Source of the DNA: Streptomyces sp. NBC_00576
GTDB taxonomy: Bacteria; Actinomycetota; Actinomycetes; Streptomycetales; Streptomycetaceae
Length of the DNA stretch: 64,000 bases
Direction: 5' to 3'
NCBI RefSeq assembly: GCF_036345175.1
Contig: NZ_CP107780.1
Coordinates: 9,734,001 to 9,798,000, forward strand
Shown in pieces: positions 31,663 through 39,969 of this stretch. The position numbers and the translations under genes are program-made. The notes beneath the pieces are model-generated. The model worked only from the letters and a program-made list of their open reading frames with translations. It did not search any database and had not been told where the DNA came from. How positions within the stretch are numbered: position 1 is the first letter of the stretch; each line of letters opens with the position of its first letter.

Positions 31663-33648
31663 TCAGGCGATACGGAGTACGGCGCAGCCGCCGGCGGGCA
31701 GCTCGGACACCGGGCCGCCCGTGAGGAGGTCGTGGGCGGGCTCTGGCAAGGGCACGGGTTCAGCGCGGTGATTGATCAGGAAGCGCCAGCGGCGGCCGTC
31801 CGGGCTGTGTCGGGTGACGGCCTCGACCTGCGGGGGCAGGCCCGGCGTCTCGGGGCCCACTCCGGCCTCGTCGAGCAGCCGGGCGAACAGGGCGCCGTAA
31901 CCGGCGTCGGTGAGATGGGTCGAGAGATACCACCCCTGCCCGGTGCCGAAGCGATGACGGGTCAGCGCCGGGCTGCCGGTGAGCATCCCGTGGGTGTAGG
32001 CGGCGAGCGACTCGGCGCCCTCGGCGCGCAGGGACTCGCTCCAGGCGGTGCCCTGTGTTCCGTCCGACAGGGTGATCAGCTCGCCGCGCCGCAGCGGCCG
32101 GTACTCCTCGACGCGGATGCCCAGCGCCTCGCGCAGGGGAGCGGCCGGGTAGCCGCCGAGGCGGGCGTGGAGGCGCTCGTCGGTGTAACCGCTCGCATGC
32201 TGGACGAGAAGGGTCCCGCCGCCGGCGACGTATCGGCGCAGCTTCTCGGACGCCGAGTCGGAGAGGAGGAACAGGGCCGGTGCGACGACGAGCGGGTAGT
32301 GGCTCAACTCGTGTTCGGGGTGGGCGAAGTCGGCCGTGACGCCGGCGTCCCACAGGATGCGGTGCGCCCTGCCGAGTGTCGCGTGGTAGTCGAGTTCCGG
32401 GGATGGCAGGCCGTCCACGCCGAGTGCCCACCACGCATCCGGGTCGTGCAGGACGGCCACCTGCGCGGACACCGTCGATCCCGCCAACTCGCCGAGGCGA
32501 GCGACCGCCTCCCCGGTCTGCGTGACCTCGCGGAAGATCCGGCTGTCGGGTCCCGCGTGCGGCACCATCCCCGAGTGCCAGGTCTCGGCGCCGGCCCGGG
32601 ACTGCCGCCACTGGAAGAAGAGGGCGCCCTCGGAGCCGCGGGCGATGTGGCCGAGGGTGTGGCGCATGATGTCACCGGGGTCCTTGGCGAGGACCCGGTC
32701 ACCGTCGTAGACGGTGCTGGTGCCCTGCTCCATCAGCAGCCAGGGACGGCCGCCGCCCAGTGAACGGGCGCGATCCGCATGGAAGGCGACGTCGGCGGCG
32801 GCGGCCAGGCCGGGCGATCCGGGGTACTGGTCGACAGTGACCACGTCGAGTTCCCGGGCGAGGCCCCACACGTCGGTGTTCTGGTACGCGGGCAGCATCA
32901 GGTTGGTGGTCACCGGCCGGTCGCTGTGCGCGCGGATCGCGTCACGCTGCTCGCAGTAGGCGGCGGTGACCTCGTCGGCCCAGAAGCGGCGGAAGTCCAG
33001 CTCCTGGCCGGGGTTCTGGTGCCAGTTCGTCGCACGCGGCGGCAGCACCTGTTCCCACGAGGTGTAGCGCTGACTCCAGAAGGCCGTTCCCCACGCCTCG
33101 TTGAGGACGTCCAGCGAGCCGTGGCGGGCGCGCAGCCACACCCGGAAGGAGGCAGCGGTGTGGTCGCAGTAGCACAGGGTGGCGTACTCGTTGTGCACGT
33201 GCCACAGCGCGAGAGCGGGATGGTCGCCGTAGCGTTCGGCGAGCGCCCCGGCGATCCGGCGGGCCGCGTTGCGGTACGCCGGTGCGGTGAGGCAGTACGT
33301 GTCCCGGCTGCCGTGGATGAGACGCGTGCCGTCGGGCCCGACCATCAGCGCGTCCGGGTGGGCCAGAGTGAACCAGGGGGGCGGAGAGGCGGTGGGGGTG
33401 GCCAGGTCGACGGCCACGTCGTTCGCGTGCAGGCGCTCCAGGTGGGCGTCCAGCCAGGCGAAGTCGTAGCGGCCCTCCTCCGGTTCCAGCAGCGCCCAGG
33501 AGAAGACGCCGACGGTGGCCAGATTGACCCTGGCCCTGCGCATCAGCTCGTCGTCCTCCTGCCACACCGGCTCGTCCCACTGCTCGGGGTTGTAGTCCCC
33601 GCCGAAGGCCAGGCCACCCAGGCGGTCGGTGATGCTACGAGTCGTCAT
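31663..33648 (-). CDS. GH42 beta-galactosidase
   Basis: A 661-aa enzyme. The N-terminal barrel begins GLAFGGDYNPEQWDEPVW, the standard GH42 start. The acid/base Glu is in ALWHVHNEYATLCYC and the nucleophile Glu in WLLMEQGTS. The trimerisation (class I glutamine amidotransferase-like) domain and short C-terminal beta domain follow. Typical activity is on beta-1,3/1,4/1,6-galacto-oligosaccharides, also alpha-L-arabinopyranosides. ATG 33648 has GAGGA seven bases upstream; the frame is open 14 codons further but without a ribosome site. First gene of the operon, under the control region at 33720-33853. Confidence 0.95.
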   Translation of the reverse strand: MTTRSITDRLGGLAFGGDYNPEQWDEPVWQEDDELMRRARVNLATVGVFSWALLEPEEGRYDFAWLDAHLERLHANDVAVDLATPTASPPPWFTLAHPDALMVGPDGTRLIHGSRDTYCLTAPAYRNAARRIAGALAERYGDHPALALWHVHNEYATLCYCDHTAASFRVWLRARHGSLDVLNEAWGTAFWSQRYTSWEQVLPPRATNWHQNPGQELDFRRFWADEVTAAYCEQRDAIRAHSDRPVTTNLMLPAYQNTDVWGLARELDVVTVDQYPGSPGLAAAADVAFHADRARSLGGGRPWLLMEQGTSTVYDGDRVLAKDPGDIMRHTLGHIARGSEGALFFQWRQSRAGAETWHSGMVPHAGPDSRIFREVTQTGEAVARLGELAGSTVSAQVAVLHDPDAWWALGVDGLPSPELDYHATLGRAHRILWDAGVTADFAHPEHELSHYPLVVAPALFLLSDSASEKLRRYVAGGGTLLVQHASGYTDERLHARLGGYPAAPLREALGIRVEEYRPLRRGELITLSDGTQGTAWSESLRAEGAESLAAYTHGMLTGSPALTRHRFGTGQGWYLSTHLTDAGYGALFARLLDEAGVGPETPGLPPQVEAVTRHSPDGRRWRFLINHRAEPVPLPEPAHDLLTGGPVSELPAGGCAVLRIA

Positions 33649-33719
33649 GACGGTTCCTCGGGTACGGAGAGGCGAGTCCTGCTGGGCCATCGACCCCTGC
33701 GGCCTTCCTGCGGCGGCTG

Positions 33720-33731
33720 TCGAAGCGCTTC
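33720..33731. promoter_or_regulatory. LacI-type operator, proximal
   Basis: TCGAAGCGCTTC contains the perfect palindrome GAAGCGCTTC, with the central CG of LacI/GalR-family operators. It lies 72 bases before the GH42 start and just downstream of the predicted promoter, a position for repression by blocking transcription. Confidence 0.7.
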
Positions 33732-33742
33732 ACTTCAGGCGT

Positions 33743-33772
33743 AAGTTAACGGGCAACTTTCGTGGGAAACAA
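33743..33772 (-). promoter_or_regulatory. Predicted promoter of the GH42-GH36-GH43 operon
   Basis: Read on the minus strand: -35 TTGTTT (33772-33767), an 18-base spacer and -10 TAACTT (33748-33743). Both hexamers match the vegetative consensus moderately. The proximal operator begins 12 bases downstream of the -10, which places it over the start of transcription. Confidence 0.45.
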
Positions 33773-33839
33773 GGGCCTCTGCCGCGCCGATACTTTCCTT
33801 TGCAGGTCCATTGACAGCCTGTCAGGACGAATGGCATCG

Positions 33840-33853
33840 TCGAAGCGCTTCGA
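33840..33853. promoter_or_regulatory. LacI-type operator, distal
   Basis: TCGAAGCGCTTCGA is a perfect 14-bp palindrome sharing 12 consecutive bases with the proximal site 120 bases away. The two centres are about 121 bp apart, which would allow DNA looping. No LacI-family gene is inside the window, so the regulator must be encoded elsewhere. Confidence 0.7.
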
Positions 33854-34192
33854 CATCTATGCCGGGAGCCAGCTCCACACTTGGTTTCCGCGGGGCGTGC
33901 GCCGTGGGCTCGGCGGCCTTTCCGCCACTGACCGGCGTGATACCGCACCCGTACGATCCGGCCGTCGCCGCGCCTGATCGACATGCTGTGCTCCCGGTGC
34001 CGGCGGGCCGCCGCAGGGGGCTGCCTGGCGCGGGATGTCCACGAAGCTTTCCTCGGTCGCTCAGCCGCTCGGCCGGGCGCGGGCTTGAGGGCATCGGCGG
34101 GTCAGAGCACCGCCTCGTGGAAGGACCGGTCCGGGGGTAGGGGCTGGCCGGGTGGAGTGGCCTCGGCGACGCGGGTCGCCTGCGGCGCCCGG
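33854..34192. other. Gap without recognisable gene
   Basis: Between the distal operator and the aldehyde dehydrogenase remnant I see no ORF with plausible protein content, no strong hairpin and no promoter I would defend. It may contain further degraded material from the deleted gene downstream. Confidence 0.5.
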
Positions 34193-34430
34193 GTGGACGC
34201 CGCGGACGGCGCCACCATGCCCGTCGACAACCCAGCGACCGGCGCTTGCCCGAGCGTATGGGCGCGCTCGTGGTGGGACCCGGCACCCGGGACGGTGTCG
34301 ACGTCGGCCCGCTGATCGACAGGGCCGGAGTCGCCGCGGTCGAGGAACTGGTGTCCGACGCGGTGGAGCGTGGCGCCCGGGTCCTCGTCGGCGGTCGTAG
34401 ACCGGAGGGCCCGGGCTGCTTCTACCCGCC
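34193..34430 (+). pseudogene. Aldehyde dehydrogenase remnant with a large internal deletion
   Basis: Residues encoded from 34193 read VDAADGATMPVDNPATG, which matches the N-terminal part of succinate-semialdehyde-type ALDHs (compare SGRTLSVDNPATG in the intact gene at 35418-36869). The frame then shifts, and 34243 onward reads RLPERMGALVVGPGT, DVGPLIDRAG and PEGPGCFYPP. This matches residues ~310-375 of the same family. About 280 codons, including the catalytic Glu and Cys, are missing at a junction near 34240-34246, and the C-terminal third is also gone. It is on the opposite strand to the intact ALDH, so it is not a simple tandem copy. Confidence 0.85.
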
Positions 34431-34442
34431 TTTCAGGCGGGG
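34424..34442. terminator. Short hairpin at the end of the amine operon
   Basis: CCCGCC (34425-34430), loop TTTCA, GGCGGG (34436-34441). It spans the stop codon of the D-2-hydroxyacid dehydrogenase gene and the end of the ALDH remnant. A six-bp stem is a weak terminator. Confidence 0.35.
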
Positions 34443-35416
34443 TGCGTCTCGTCGATCACGTACCCGCGCCGCTTGTCCACCACGTTGCGCAGCGGCCGGC
34501 CCTCGATGTGCCGGGTGAGGTTGTCGAGGAACACCTCGACGAGGGCCTCCCGCTCGCTGGTGGTCTCGCCCGCCGTGTGCGGGGAGATCATCACGCCGGG
34601 CATGTCCCACAGGGGTGACTCGGCAGGCAGCGGTTCCTGGGCGAACACGTCCAGGGCTGCGCCGGCGAGCCGTCCGGCGGCGAGGTGGTCGACCAGCGCC
34701 TCCTCGTCGACGAGTCCGCCCCGGCCGACGTTGACCAGCCGGGCCCCCGGCTTCATCGCGGCCAGCACGGGGGCGTCGACCATGCCCCGGGTGTCCTGGG
34801 TGAGTGGGGCGGCCAGGACGACGTAGTCCGCCTCCGCCAGGGCTGCGTGCAGGGTGGCGGAGGCGTGGACCGTGCCGAAGTCCGGGTGGTCCGTGCGGGC
34901 CCTGCGCCCCGCGCCGCAGACCCGCATGCCGGCGGCCCGCAGCAGCCGGGCGACGGCCCGGCCGATCGGACCCGTGCCCCAGACCAGCGCGGTGCGGCCG
35001 GTGATGCCGTCACTGGGACGTGGACGCCACTCCCGGCGCCGCTGGTGCTCCCAGGTGCCGGGGAAGTCCTTGGCGAGGGCGAGGATCAGACCGAGGACGT
35101 ACTCGGCGGTCGGCTGGTCGTAGACGCCGCGGGCGTTGGTGAGAACGACGCCCGGATCGTCCACCAGGGCCGGGAAGAGAAACGAGTCCACTCCCGCGGA
35201 GGACGCGTGGACCCACCGGGGTGCCTTATCGGGATTGTCGGGCCAGGCTTCGCGGATGGCCGGGGTGATGGTCACCCAGGCCAGGAGGGCGTCGGCACCG
35301 GGGAGGAGATAGGGGAGTTCCTCCTCGGTGGCGTAGACGGTGTCCGCGAGCCGCTCGATGAGTCCTGTGGCGGGAGGCCGGTTGCCCCGGTAGAGGACGA
35401 CGAGGCGGTCGGCCAT
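34433..35416 (-). CDS. D-2-hydroxyacid dehydrogenase
   Basis: A 327-aa NAD(P)-dependent enzyme of the D-isomer-specific 2-hydroxyacid dehydrogenase family. The Rossmann motif is VWGTGPIGRAVARLL at about 147-161. The catalytic set is Arg in NVGRGGLVDEEAL, Glu in VFAQEPLPAESPLW and His in MISPHTAGET. It interconverts a 2-oxoacid and a D-2-hydroxyacid (glyoxylate/hydroxypyruvate-like enzymes belong here). It is the last gene of the amine operon, one base after the ALDH stop. It may reduce a 2-oxoacid produced by one of the flavin oxidases. Confidence 0.93.
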   Translation of the reverse strand: MADRLVVLYRGNRPPATGLIERLADTVYATEEELPYLLPGADALLAWVTITPAIREAWPDNPDKAPRWVHASSAGVDSFLFPALVDDPGVVLTNARGVYDQPTAEYVLGLILALAKDFPGTWEHQRRREWRPRPSDGITGRTALVWGTGPIGRAVARLLRAAGMRVCGAGRRARTDHPDFGTVHASATLHAALAEADYVVLAAPLTQDTRGMVDAPVLAAMKPGARLVNVGRGGLVDEEALVDHLAAGRLAGAALDVFAQEPLPAESPLWDMPGVMISPHTAGETTSEREALVEVFLDNLTRHIEGRPLRNVVDKRRGYVIDETHPA

Positions 35417-35417
35417 G

Positions 35418-36869
35418 TCAGGCTCCGGTGGGGACGGCGATGTACTTGTACTCGAGGAACTCGTCGATGCCGACGCGTCCGCCTTCGCGGCCCAGACCGG
35501 ACTGCTTGACGCCGCCGAAGGGGGCGGCTGGGTTGGAGACCAGCCCGGTGTTGAGGCCGATCATGCCGCTTTCGAGGCGTTCGGCGACGCGCAGGGCGCG
35601 GTCGAGGTTCTGGGTGAACAGGTAGGCCGCCAGGCCGAATTCGGTGTCGTTGGCGGCGGCTGTGGCCTCGTCCTCGGTGTCGAAGGTACGGATCGCGGCG
35701 ACCGGGCCGAAGATCTCCGTGTCGGTGATCGCGGAGTCGGGGGCGATGCCGGTGAGGACGGTGGGCGGGTAGAAGCACCCCGGCCCCTCGGGGAGTTCAC
35801 CGCCGGTCAGGACGGTGGCGCCGCGCTTGACGGCGTCCCGCACCAGGTCATGGGCCTTGCTGCGGCCGGCGGCGTCGATGAGCGGGCCCACGTCGGTGCC
35901 GGGTTCGGTGCCGGGCCCGACCTTCAGAGCGGCCATGCGGGCGGCGAGGCGGGTGGCGAACTCCTCGGCGATGGAGGTGTGGACGTAGATGCGGTTGGCC
36001 GCGCAGCAGGATTCGCCCATGTTGCGCATCTTGGCGACCATGGTGCCTTCGATGGCCACGTCGAGGTCGGCGTCGTCGAAGACGATGAGAGGGGCGTTGC
36101 CGCCGAGTTCCATGGAGGTGCGGATGACGGCGTCGGCGCACTGGGCCAGCAGGATCCGGCCGACCTGGGTGGAGCCGGTGAAGGAGAGCTTGCGGATCTT
36201 CCCGCCGCGCAGCAGGGGTTCGACGACGCCGGCGGCGTCGGTGGTGGTGACGATGTTCAGCACACCGGCAGGCAGACCCGCTTCGGTGAGGATCTCCGCC
36301 AGGGCGAGGCTGGCCAGGGGGGTCTGGGGGGCGGGTTTGAGAATGATGGTGCAGCCGGCGGCGATTGCGGGGCCGATCTTGCGGGTGCCCATCGCCAGAG
36401 GGAAGTTCCAGGGGGTGATGAGCAGGCAGGGGCCGACGGGCTGGCGGCTGACCAGCAGGCGGTTCCTGCCGTCGGGGGCGGTGGTCAACCCGCCGTCGAT
36501 ACGGACGGCTTCCTCGGAGAACCAGCGGAAGAACTCCGCCGCGTAGGCGACTTCGGCACGTGCCTCGGCCAGGGGCTTGCCCATCTCCAGGGTCATCAGC
36601 AGCGCGAGGTCCTCGGTGCGCGCGATGATGATGTCGTAGGCGCGGCGCAGGATCTCGCTGCGCACCCGGGGCGCGGTGGCGGCCCAGGCGGCCTGTGCGG
36701 CGACCGCCGCCTCGACGGCACGCCGGCCGTCGGCGGGTGAGGCGTCGGCGACCTGGCACAGTTCCTCGCCGGTGGCCGGGTTGTCGACGGACAGGGTCCG
36801 GCCGGACTCGGCGTCCTGCCAACCGCCGCCTATGAACAGCTGCTTGGGAACATCACGGACGACAGTCAT
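35418..36869 (-). CDS. NAD(P)-dependent aldehyde dehydrogenase, succinate-semialdehyde type
   Basis: A 483-aa ALDH. The N-terminal SVDNPATGEELCQVADA and LLITPWNFPLAMGTRKIGPA are signatures of the GabD group. The catalytic Glu is in SMELGGNAPLIVFDDADLD and the nucleophile Cys in MGESCCAANRIYVH. The C-terminus has PFGGVKQSGLGREGG. It probably oxidises the semialdehyde formed after amine oxidation, for example succinate semialdehyde from GABA, but other omega-aldehydes fit. ATG 36869 is followed directly by the family start. It has a paralogous remnant at 34193-34430 with an opposite orientation. Confidence 0.94.
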   Translation of the reverse strand: MTVVRDVPKQLFIGGGWQDAESGRTLSVDNPATGEELCQVADASPADGRRAVEAAVAAQAAWAATAPRVRSEILRRAYDIIIARTEDLALLMTLEMGKPLAEARAEVAYAAEFFRWFSEEAVRIDGGLTTAPDGRNRLLVSRQPVGPCLLITPWNFPLAMGTRKIGPAIAAGCTIILKPAPQTPLASLALAEILTEAGLPAGVLNIVTTTDAAGVVEPLLRGGKIRKLSFTGSTQVGRILLAQCADAVIRTSMELGGNAPLIVFDDADLDVAIEGTMVAKMRNMGESCCAANRIYVHTSIAEEFATRLAARMAALKVGPGTEPGTDVGPLIDAAGRSKAHDLVRDAVKRGATVLTGGELPEGPGCFYPPTVLTGIAPDSAITDTEIFGPVAAIRTFDTEDEATAAANDTEFGLAAYLFTQNLDRALRVAERLESGMIGLNTGLVSNPAAPFGGVKQSGLGREGGRVGIDEFLEYKYIAVPTGA

Positions 36870-36914
36870 CGTGGGTATCTCCTTGTATGTACTGGTGGAG
36901 GGGCTGCCGACCGG

Positions 36915-38195
36915 TCAGCGGATGCGGTCCAGCGTCTTGTAGTAGGCGCCCGCGAAGGGCAGGAACCAGGCAGTGCCGTTGTAGAGGGGGATGCGGGGCG
37001 GGGCCAGGTCGCGGACGGGGCTGACCTCGGGGTGGCCGTCCATCACCTCGGCCATGACCTGCCCCATGTGCGTGGCCATCTGCACGCCGTGGCCCGCGTA
37101 TCCCATGGAGTAGTGGACGCCGTCCTCGGTCTGCCCGGCGTGCACGATGCGGTCCATCGCGAAACCGACGGAGCCGCCCCACACGTACTCGACCTTCGTC
37201 CGGGCGAGTTGGGGGAAGATCTCGCACATCTCACGGAACAGAACGGCCCCGCTCTTCTTGTCCGAGGTGGGGTCGGACGGCGCGAAACGGGCACGGCCGC
37301 CGAACAGCAGCCGGTTGTCCGGGGTGAGCCGGAAGTAGTGGCAGACCTGGTTGGAGTCGACGAGGAGGCGGCCCTTCGGGATGATCTCCCGGGCGAGCTC
37401 CTCACCGAGCGGCTCGGTCACGATGATGAAGCTGCCCACGCTGACCTGCTGGCGGCGCAGCCACGGGAAGTTCTTGTCGGTGTAGGCGTCGGTGGCCATC
37501 ATGACCTGCCCGGCGCGGATCACACCGCGCTCGGTGCTGACCTCGAACCGGTCGGCGGCGGTACGGCGCACGCCGATGGCCGCGTTGCGCTCGTGGATCT
37601 CGACACCGGTGCGCTCGCACGCCTCGGCCATACCGCGTACGAAGCGGCCGACGTGCAGTGCGGCGCTGAACGGGTCGAGCAGGCCGCCGTGGTAGGCGTC
37701 GGATCCGATCTCGGAACGCAGCTCGGACTTACCGATCAGGGTGGTCTCGTGTCCGAAGTACTTGGCCAGGTCGCGCTGTTGGGCCTTCTTGCTCTCGAAG
37801 TGCGCGGGGCGGGACGCGAGGCCCAGGCGTCCGACGCGGCGGAACTGACAGTCGATGGACTCCTCGTTCACGAGCCGCTCGACGGTGTCCACGGCCTCGC
37901 CGTAGGAGTTGTACATCTCGCGGGCCCGTTCGAGTCCGTACCGGCGGATGGCCTGGCGTACACCGATGGTGAAGCCCAGGTTGGCCATGCCGCCGTTGCG
38001 GGCGGAGGCACCGGAGCCGATCTGGCCCTTCTCGACAAGGGTGACGCGGGCGCCCTTGCGGGCGGAGTGGAGGGCGGTGGACAGACCCGTCAGGCCGGCG
38101 CCGACGACCACCAGGTCGGTGTCCTCGGTCAGCGGCTTGCCGGACCGGTCGGGAAACACCCCAGCGGTTTCGATCCAGTAGGGAATCGTCTTCAT
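36915..38195 (-). CDS. DAO-family FAD oxidoreductase, gamma-glutamylputrescine oxidase-like
   Basis: A 426-aa flavoprotein. The FAD-binding VVVGAGLTGLSTALHSARKG starts at about residue 30. GSGASARNGGMANLG is the typical loop of PuuB/OrdL-like oxidases. The C-terminal VWGGSVGFAMDRIVHAGQ and YSMGYAGHGVQMATHMG supply the second FAD contacts. Related enzymes deaminate gamma-glutamyl-putrescine or N-substituted amino acids to aldehydes. The next gene (ALDH) would oxidise that aldehyde. No glutamyl-polyamine synthetase (PuuA) is present here, so the true substrate may differ from putrescine. Confidence 0.9.
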   Translation of the reverse strand: MKTIPYWIETAGVFPDRSGKPLTEDTDLVVVGAGLTGLSTALHSARKGARVTLVEKGQIGSGASARNGGMANLGFTIGVRQAIRRYGLERAREMYNSYGEAVDTVERLVNEESIDCQFRRVGRLGLASRPAHFESKKAQQRDLAKYFGHETTLIGKSELRSEIGSDAYHGGLLDPFSAALHVGRFVRGMAEACERTGVEIHERNAAIGVRRTAADRFEVSTERGVIRAGQVMMATDAYTDKNFPWLRRQQVSVGSFIIVTEPLGEELAREIIPKGRLLVDSNQVCHYFRLTPDNRLLFGGRARFAPSDPTSDKKSGAVLFREMCEIFPQLARTKVEYVWGGSVGFAMDRIVHAGQTEDGVHYSMGYAGHGVQMATHMGQVMAEVMDGHPEVSPVRDLAPPRIPLYNGTAWFLPFAGAYYKTLDRIR

Positions 38196-38227
38196 TTCGG
38201 GTCCTCTGCGGGGAGTTTCGAGGTGGC

Positions 38228-39067
38228 TCAGGTGAGGGGTTCGACGGGGAGGACGTTCTGGCCGCCTCGGTGGCCGCCGAGTTTGCGGACGAGGGCGACC
38301 AGGGCGAGGGCGAGGATGGCCAGGGCGATGAGGACCGCGCTGACCGCGGTGACGGTCGGGTCGACGTCGAACTGCAGCGCGTTGAAGACCAGGACCGGCA
38401 GGGTGCGGGTGTCGGGGGTCGACATGAACTGGGCGATGAAGAACTCGTCGAAGCTGGTGATGAACGAGAACACCGCGGCGGCGATCAACCCGGGTGTGGC
38501 CAGGGGGAAGGTGATGCGCCGGGCGATGGTGAGGCGGCTGGCGCCCATGCTGGCCGCCGCGTCCTCCAGCCGTTCGTCGATGCCCCTCAGCGTGGAGATC
38601 ATGATGAGGATGGCGATGGGCGCGGCGAGCACGGTGTGGCCGAGGGCGATTGCCAGCGGGCTGCCGAGCATGCCGACGGGTTCGAAGAAGAGGAACAGGC
38701 CGAGGGCGATGACTACTTGGGGGATGAGCAGCGGGGCGAGGACGAGACCGTAGACGGCTGCGTGCAGGGGCAGTCGGCCGCGGGCCAGGGCGGTGGCGGC
38801 GGTGGCGCCCAGGATGAGGGAGAACACGGTGGTGAGGGCGGCGATGAGGCTGGACAGGGCGATGGAGGTGGCCCAGTTGCCGCCGGGCGCGGCCATCTGC
38901 TCGTACCAGTGGGTGCTGTACTCCTTGGGCGGGAAGGTGCCGATGCCGTCGGCGCCGAAGGACGTGACCAGGATGATGACGATGGGCATCGCCAGGAAGA
39001 GCAGGATCGCGGTGGCGCTGATCGCGCGGCCGATGTGTCCGGCCCGGGTGGCGGGCAGTTCCATCAT
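38228..39067 (-). CDS. ABC transporter permease (PotC-like)
   Basis: A 279-aa inner-membrane permease of the spermidine/putrescine type with six predicted helices. The EAA loop that contacts the ATPase reads EDAAASMGASRLTIARRITFP. Helix 1 is SATAILLFLAMPIVIILVTS. The tandem ATG at 39067/39064 overlaps the stop of the PotB-like gene (ATGA), so the two permeases are made together as a heterodimer. Confidence 0.94.
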   Translation of the reverse strand: MMELPATRAGHIGRAISATAILLFLAMPIVIILVTSFGADGIGTFPPKEYSTHWYEQMAAPGGNWATSIALSSLIAALTTVFSLILGATAATALARGRLPLHAAVYGLVLAPLLIPQVVIALGLFLFFEPVGMLGSPLAIALGHTVLAAPIAILIMISTLRGIDERLEDAAASMGASRLTIARRITFPLATPGLIAAAVFSFITSFDEFFIAQFMSTPDTRTLPVLVFNALQFDVDPTVTAVSAVLIALAILALALVALVRKLGGHRGGQNVLPVEPLT

Positions 39068-39966
39068 GAGCTGCTCCTTCGTGCGTGTGCCTTGGCGCGG
39101 CGGAGCTTGGCCAGGCCGAGCACGCCCAGCCCGGCGAAGGTGAGCAGGAGCAGGATGACGCCGAAGGCGGCGGCCGAGTTCCACTGGTCCTGCTTCATCA
39201 CCTGCTGGTCGATCAGCGCCGCGACGACGGTCTGTTTGGCGCCGCCCATCAGCGCGGGGGTGATGTAGTAGCCCAGGCAGAGGATGAAGCTGAGCAGCCC
39301 CGCGGTGCCGATCCCGGCCGCGACCAGCGGCAGGTAGATCCTGCGGAAGATGGTGAACCGGCTCGCGCCGAAGCCTGCCGCCGCGGCCAGGAGCCGGCCG
39401 TCGACGCCCCGCATCACGCCCTGCAGGACGAGGACGGTGTAGGGCAGCATCACCGAAGTGGTCCCGATGACGACACCGGTCTCGTTGTAGAGCAGCGAGA
39501 ACGGGGCTCCGGGCACGTGCAGGGAAGTCAACAGCGTGTTGATGAGGCCGTGTTCACCGAGCATGATGATCCAGCCGTAGGTGCGTACCAGGGCACTGAT
39601 GAAGTGCGGCACGACCACGATCAGCATGGCCAGCGCGGCGAAGACGGGCCGCATCCGGGCGATGGCGTGCGCCAGGACGAAACCCACCAGGAGACTGAGT
39701 ACGGCGGTCTCCGCGGAGATCCGGAGGGTGGAGAGCAGCACGGACAGGTTCACGCCGCTGAGCGCGTCGGCGTACCAGTGCAGGGTGAATCCGCCACTGT
39801 CACCCTTGAGACTGAGGGAGAGCACCCCGATGATCGGGTACACGAACAGCACCAGCAGGAACACCGTGACGGGGACGGCGTTGACCAGGGCGATCCGGGA
39901 GCGGTGCCCGCGCATCGCGGAAGTTTTCACACGCACCTTGGTGGGTGCGAGAGCGGTGTCGGCCAC
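39064..39966 (-). CDS. ABC transporter permease (PotB-like)
   Basis: A 300-aa permease with six helices. VPVTVFLLVLFVYPIIGVL forms the first membrane segment, and the EAA loop is AAAAGFGASRFTIFRRIYLP. It pairs with the PotC-like subunit encoded directly downstream and with the ATPase encoded three bases upstream. The charged N-terminus (RVKTSAMRGHRSR) is cytoplasmic, as in other PotB proteins. Confidence 0.94.
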   Translation of the reverse strand: MADTALAPTKVRVKTSAMRGHRSRIALVNAVPVTVFLLVLFVYPIIGVLSLSLKGDSGGFTLHWYADALSGVNLSVLLSTLRISAETAVLSLLVGFVLAHAIARMRPVFAALAMLIVVVPHFISALVRTYGWIIMLGEHGLINTLLTSLHVPGAPFSLLYNETGVVIGTTSVMLPYTVLVLQGVMRGVDGRLLAAAAGFGASRFTIFRRIYLPLVAAGIGTAGLLSFILCLGYYITPALMGGAKQTVVAALIDQQVMKQDQWNSAAAFGVILLLLTFAGLGVLGLAKLRRAKAHARRSSS

Positions 39967-39969
39967 GAC

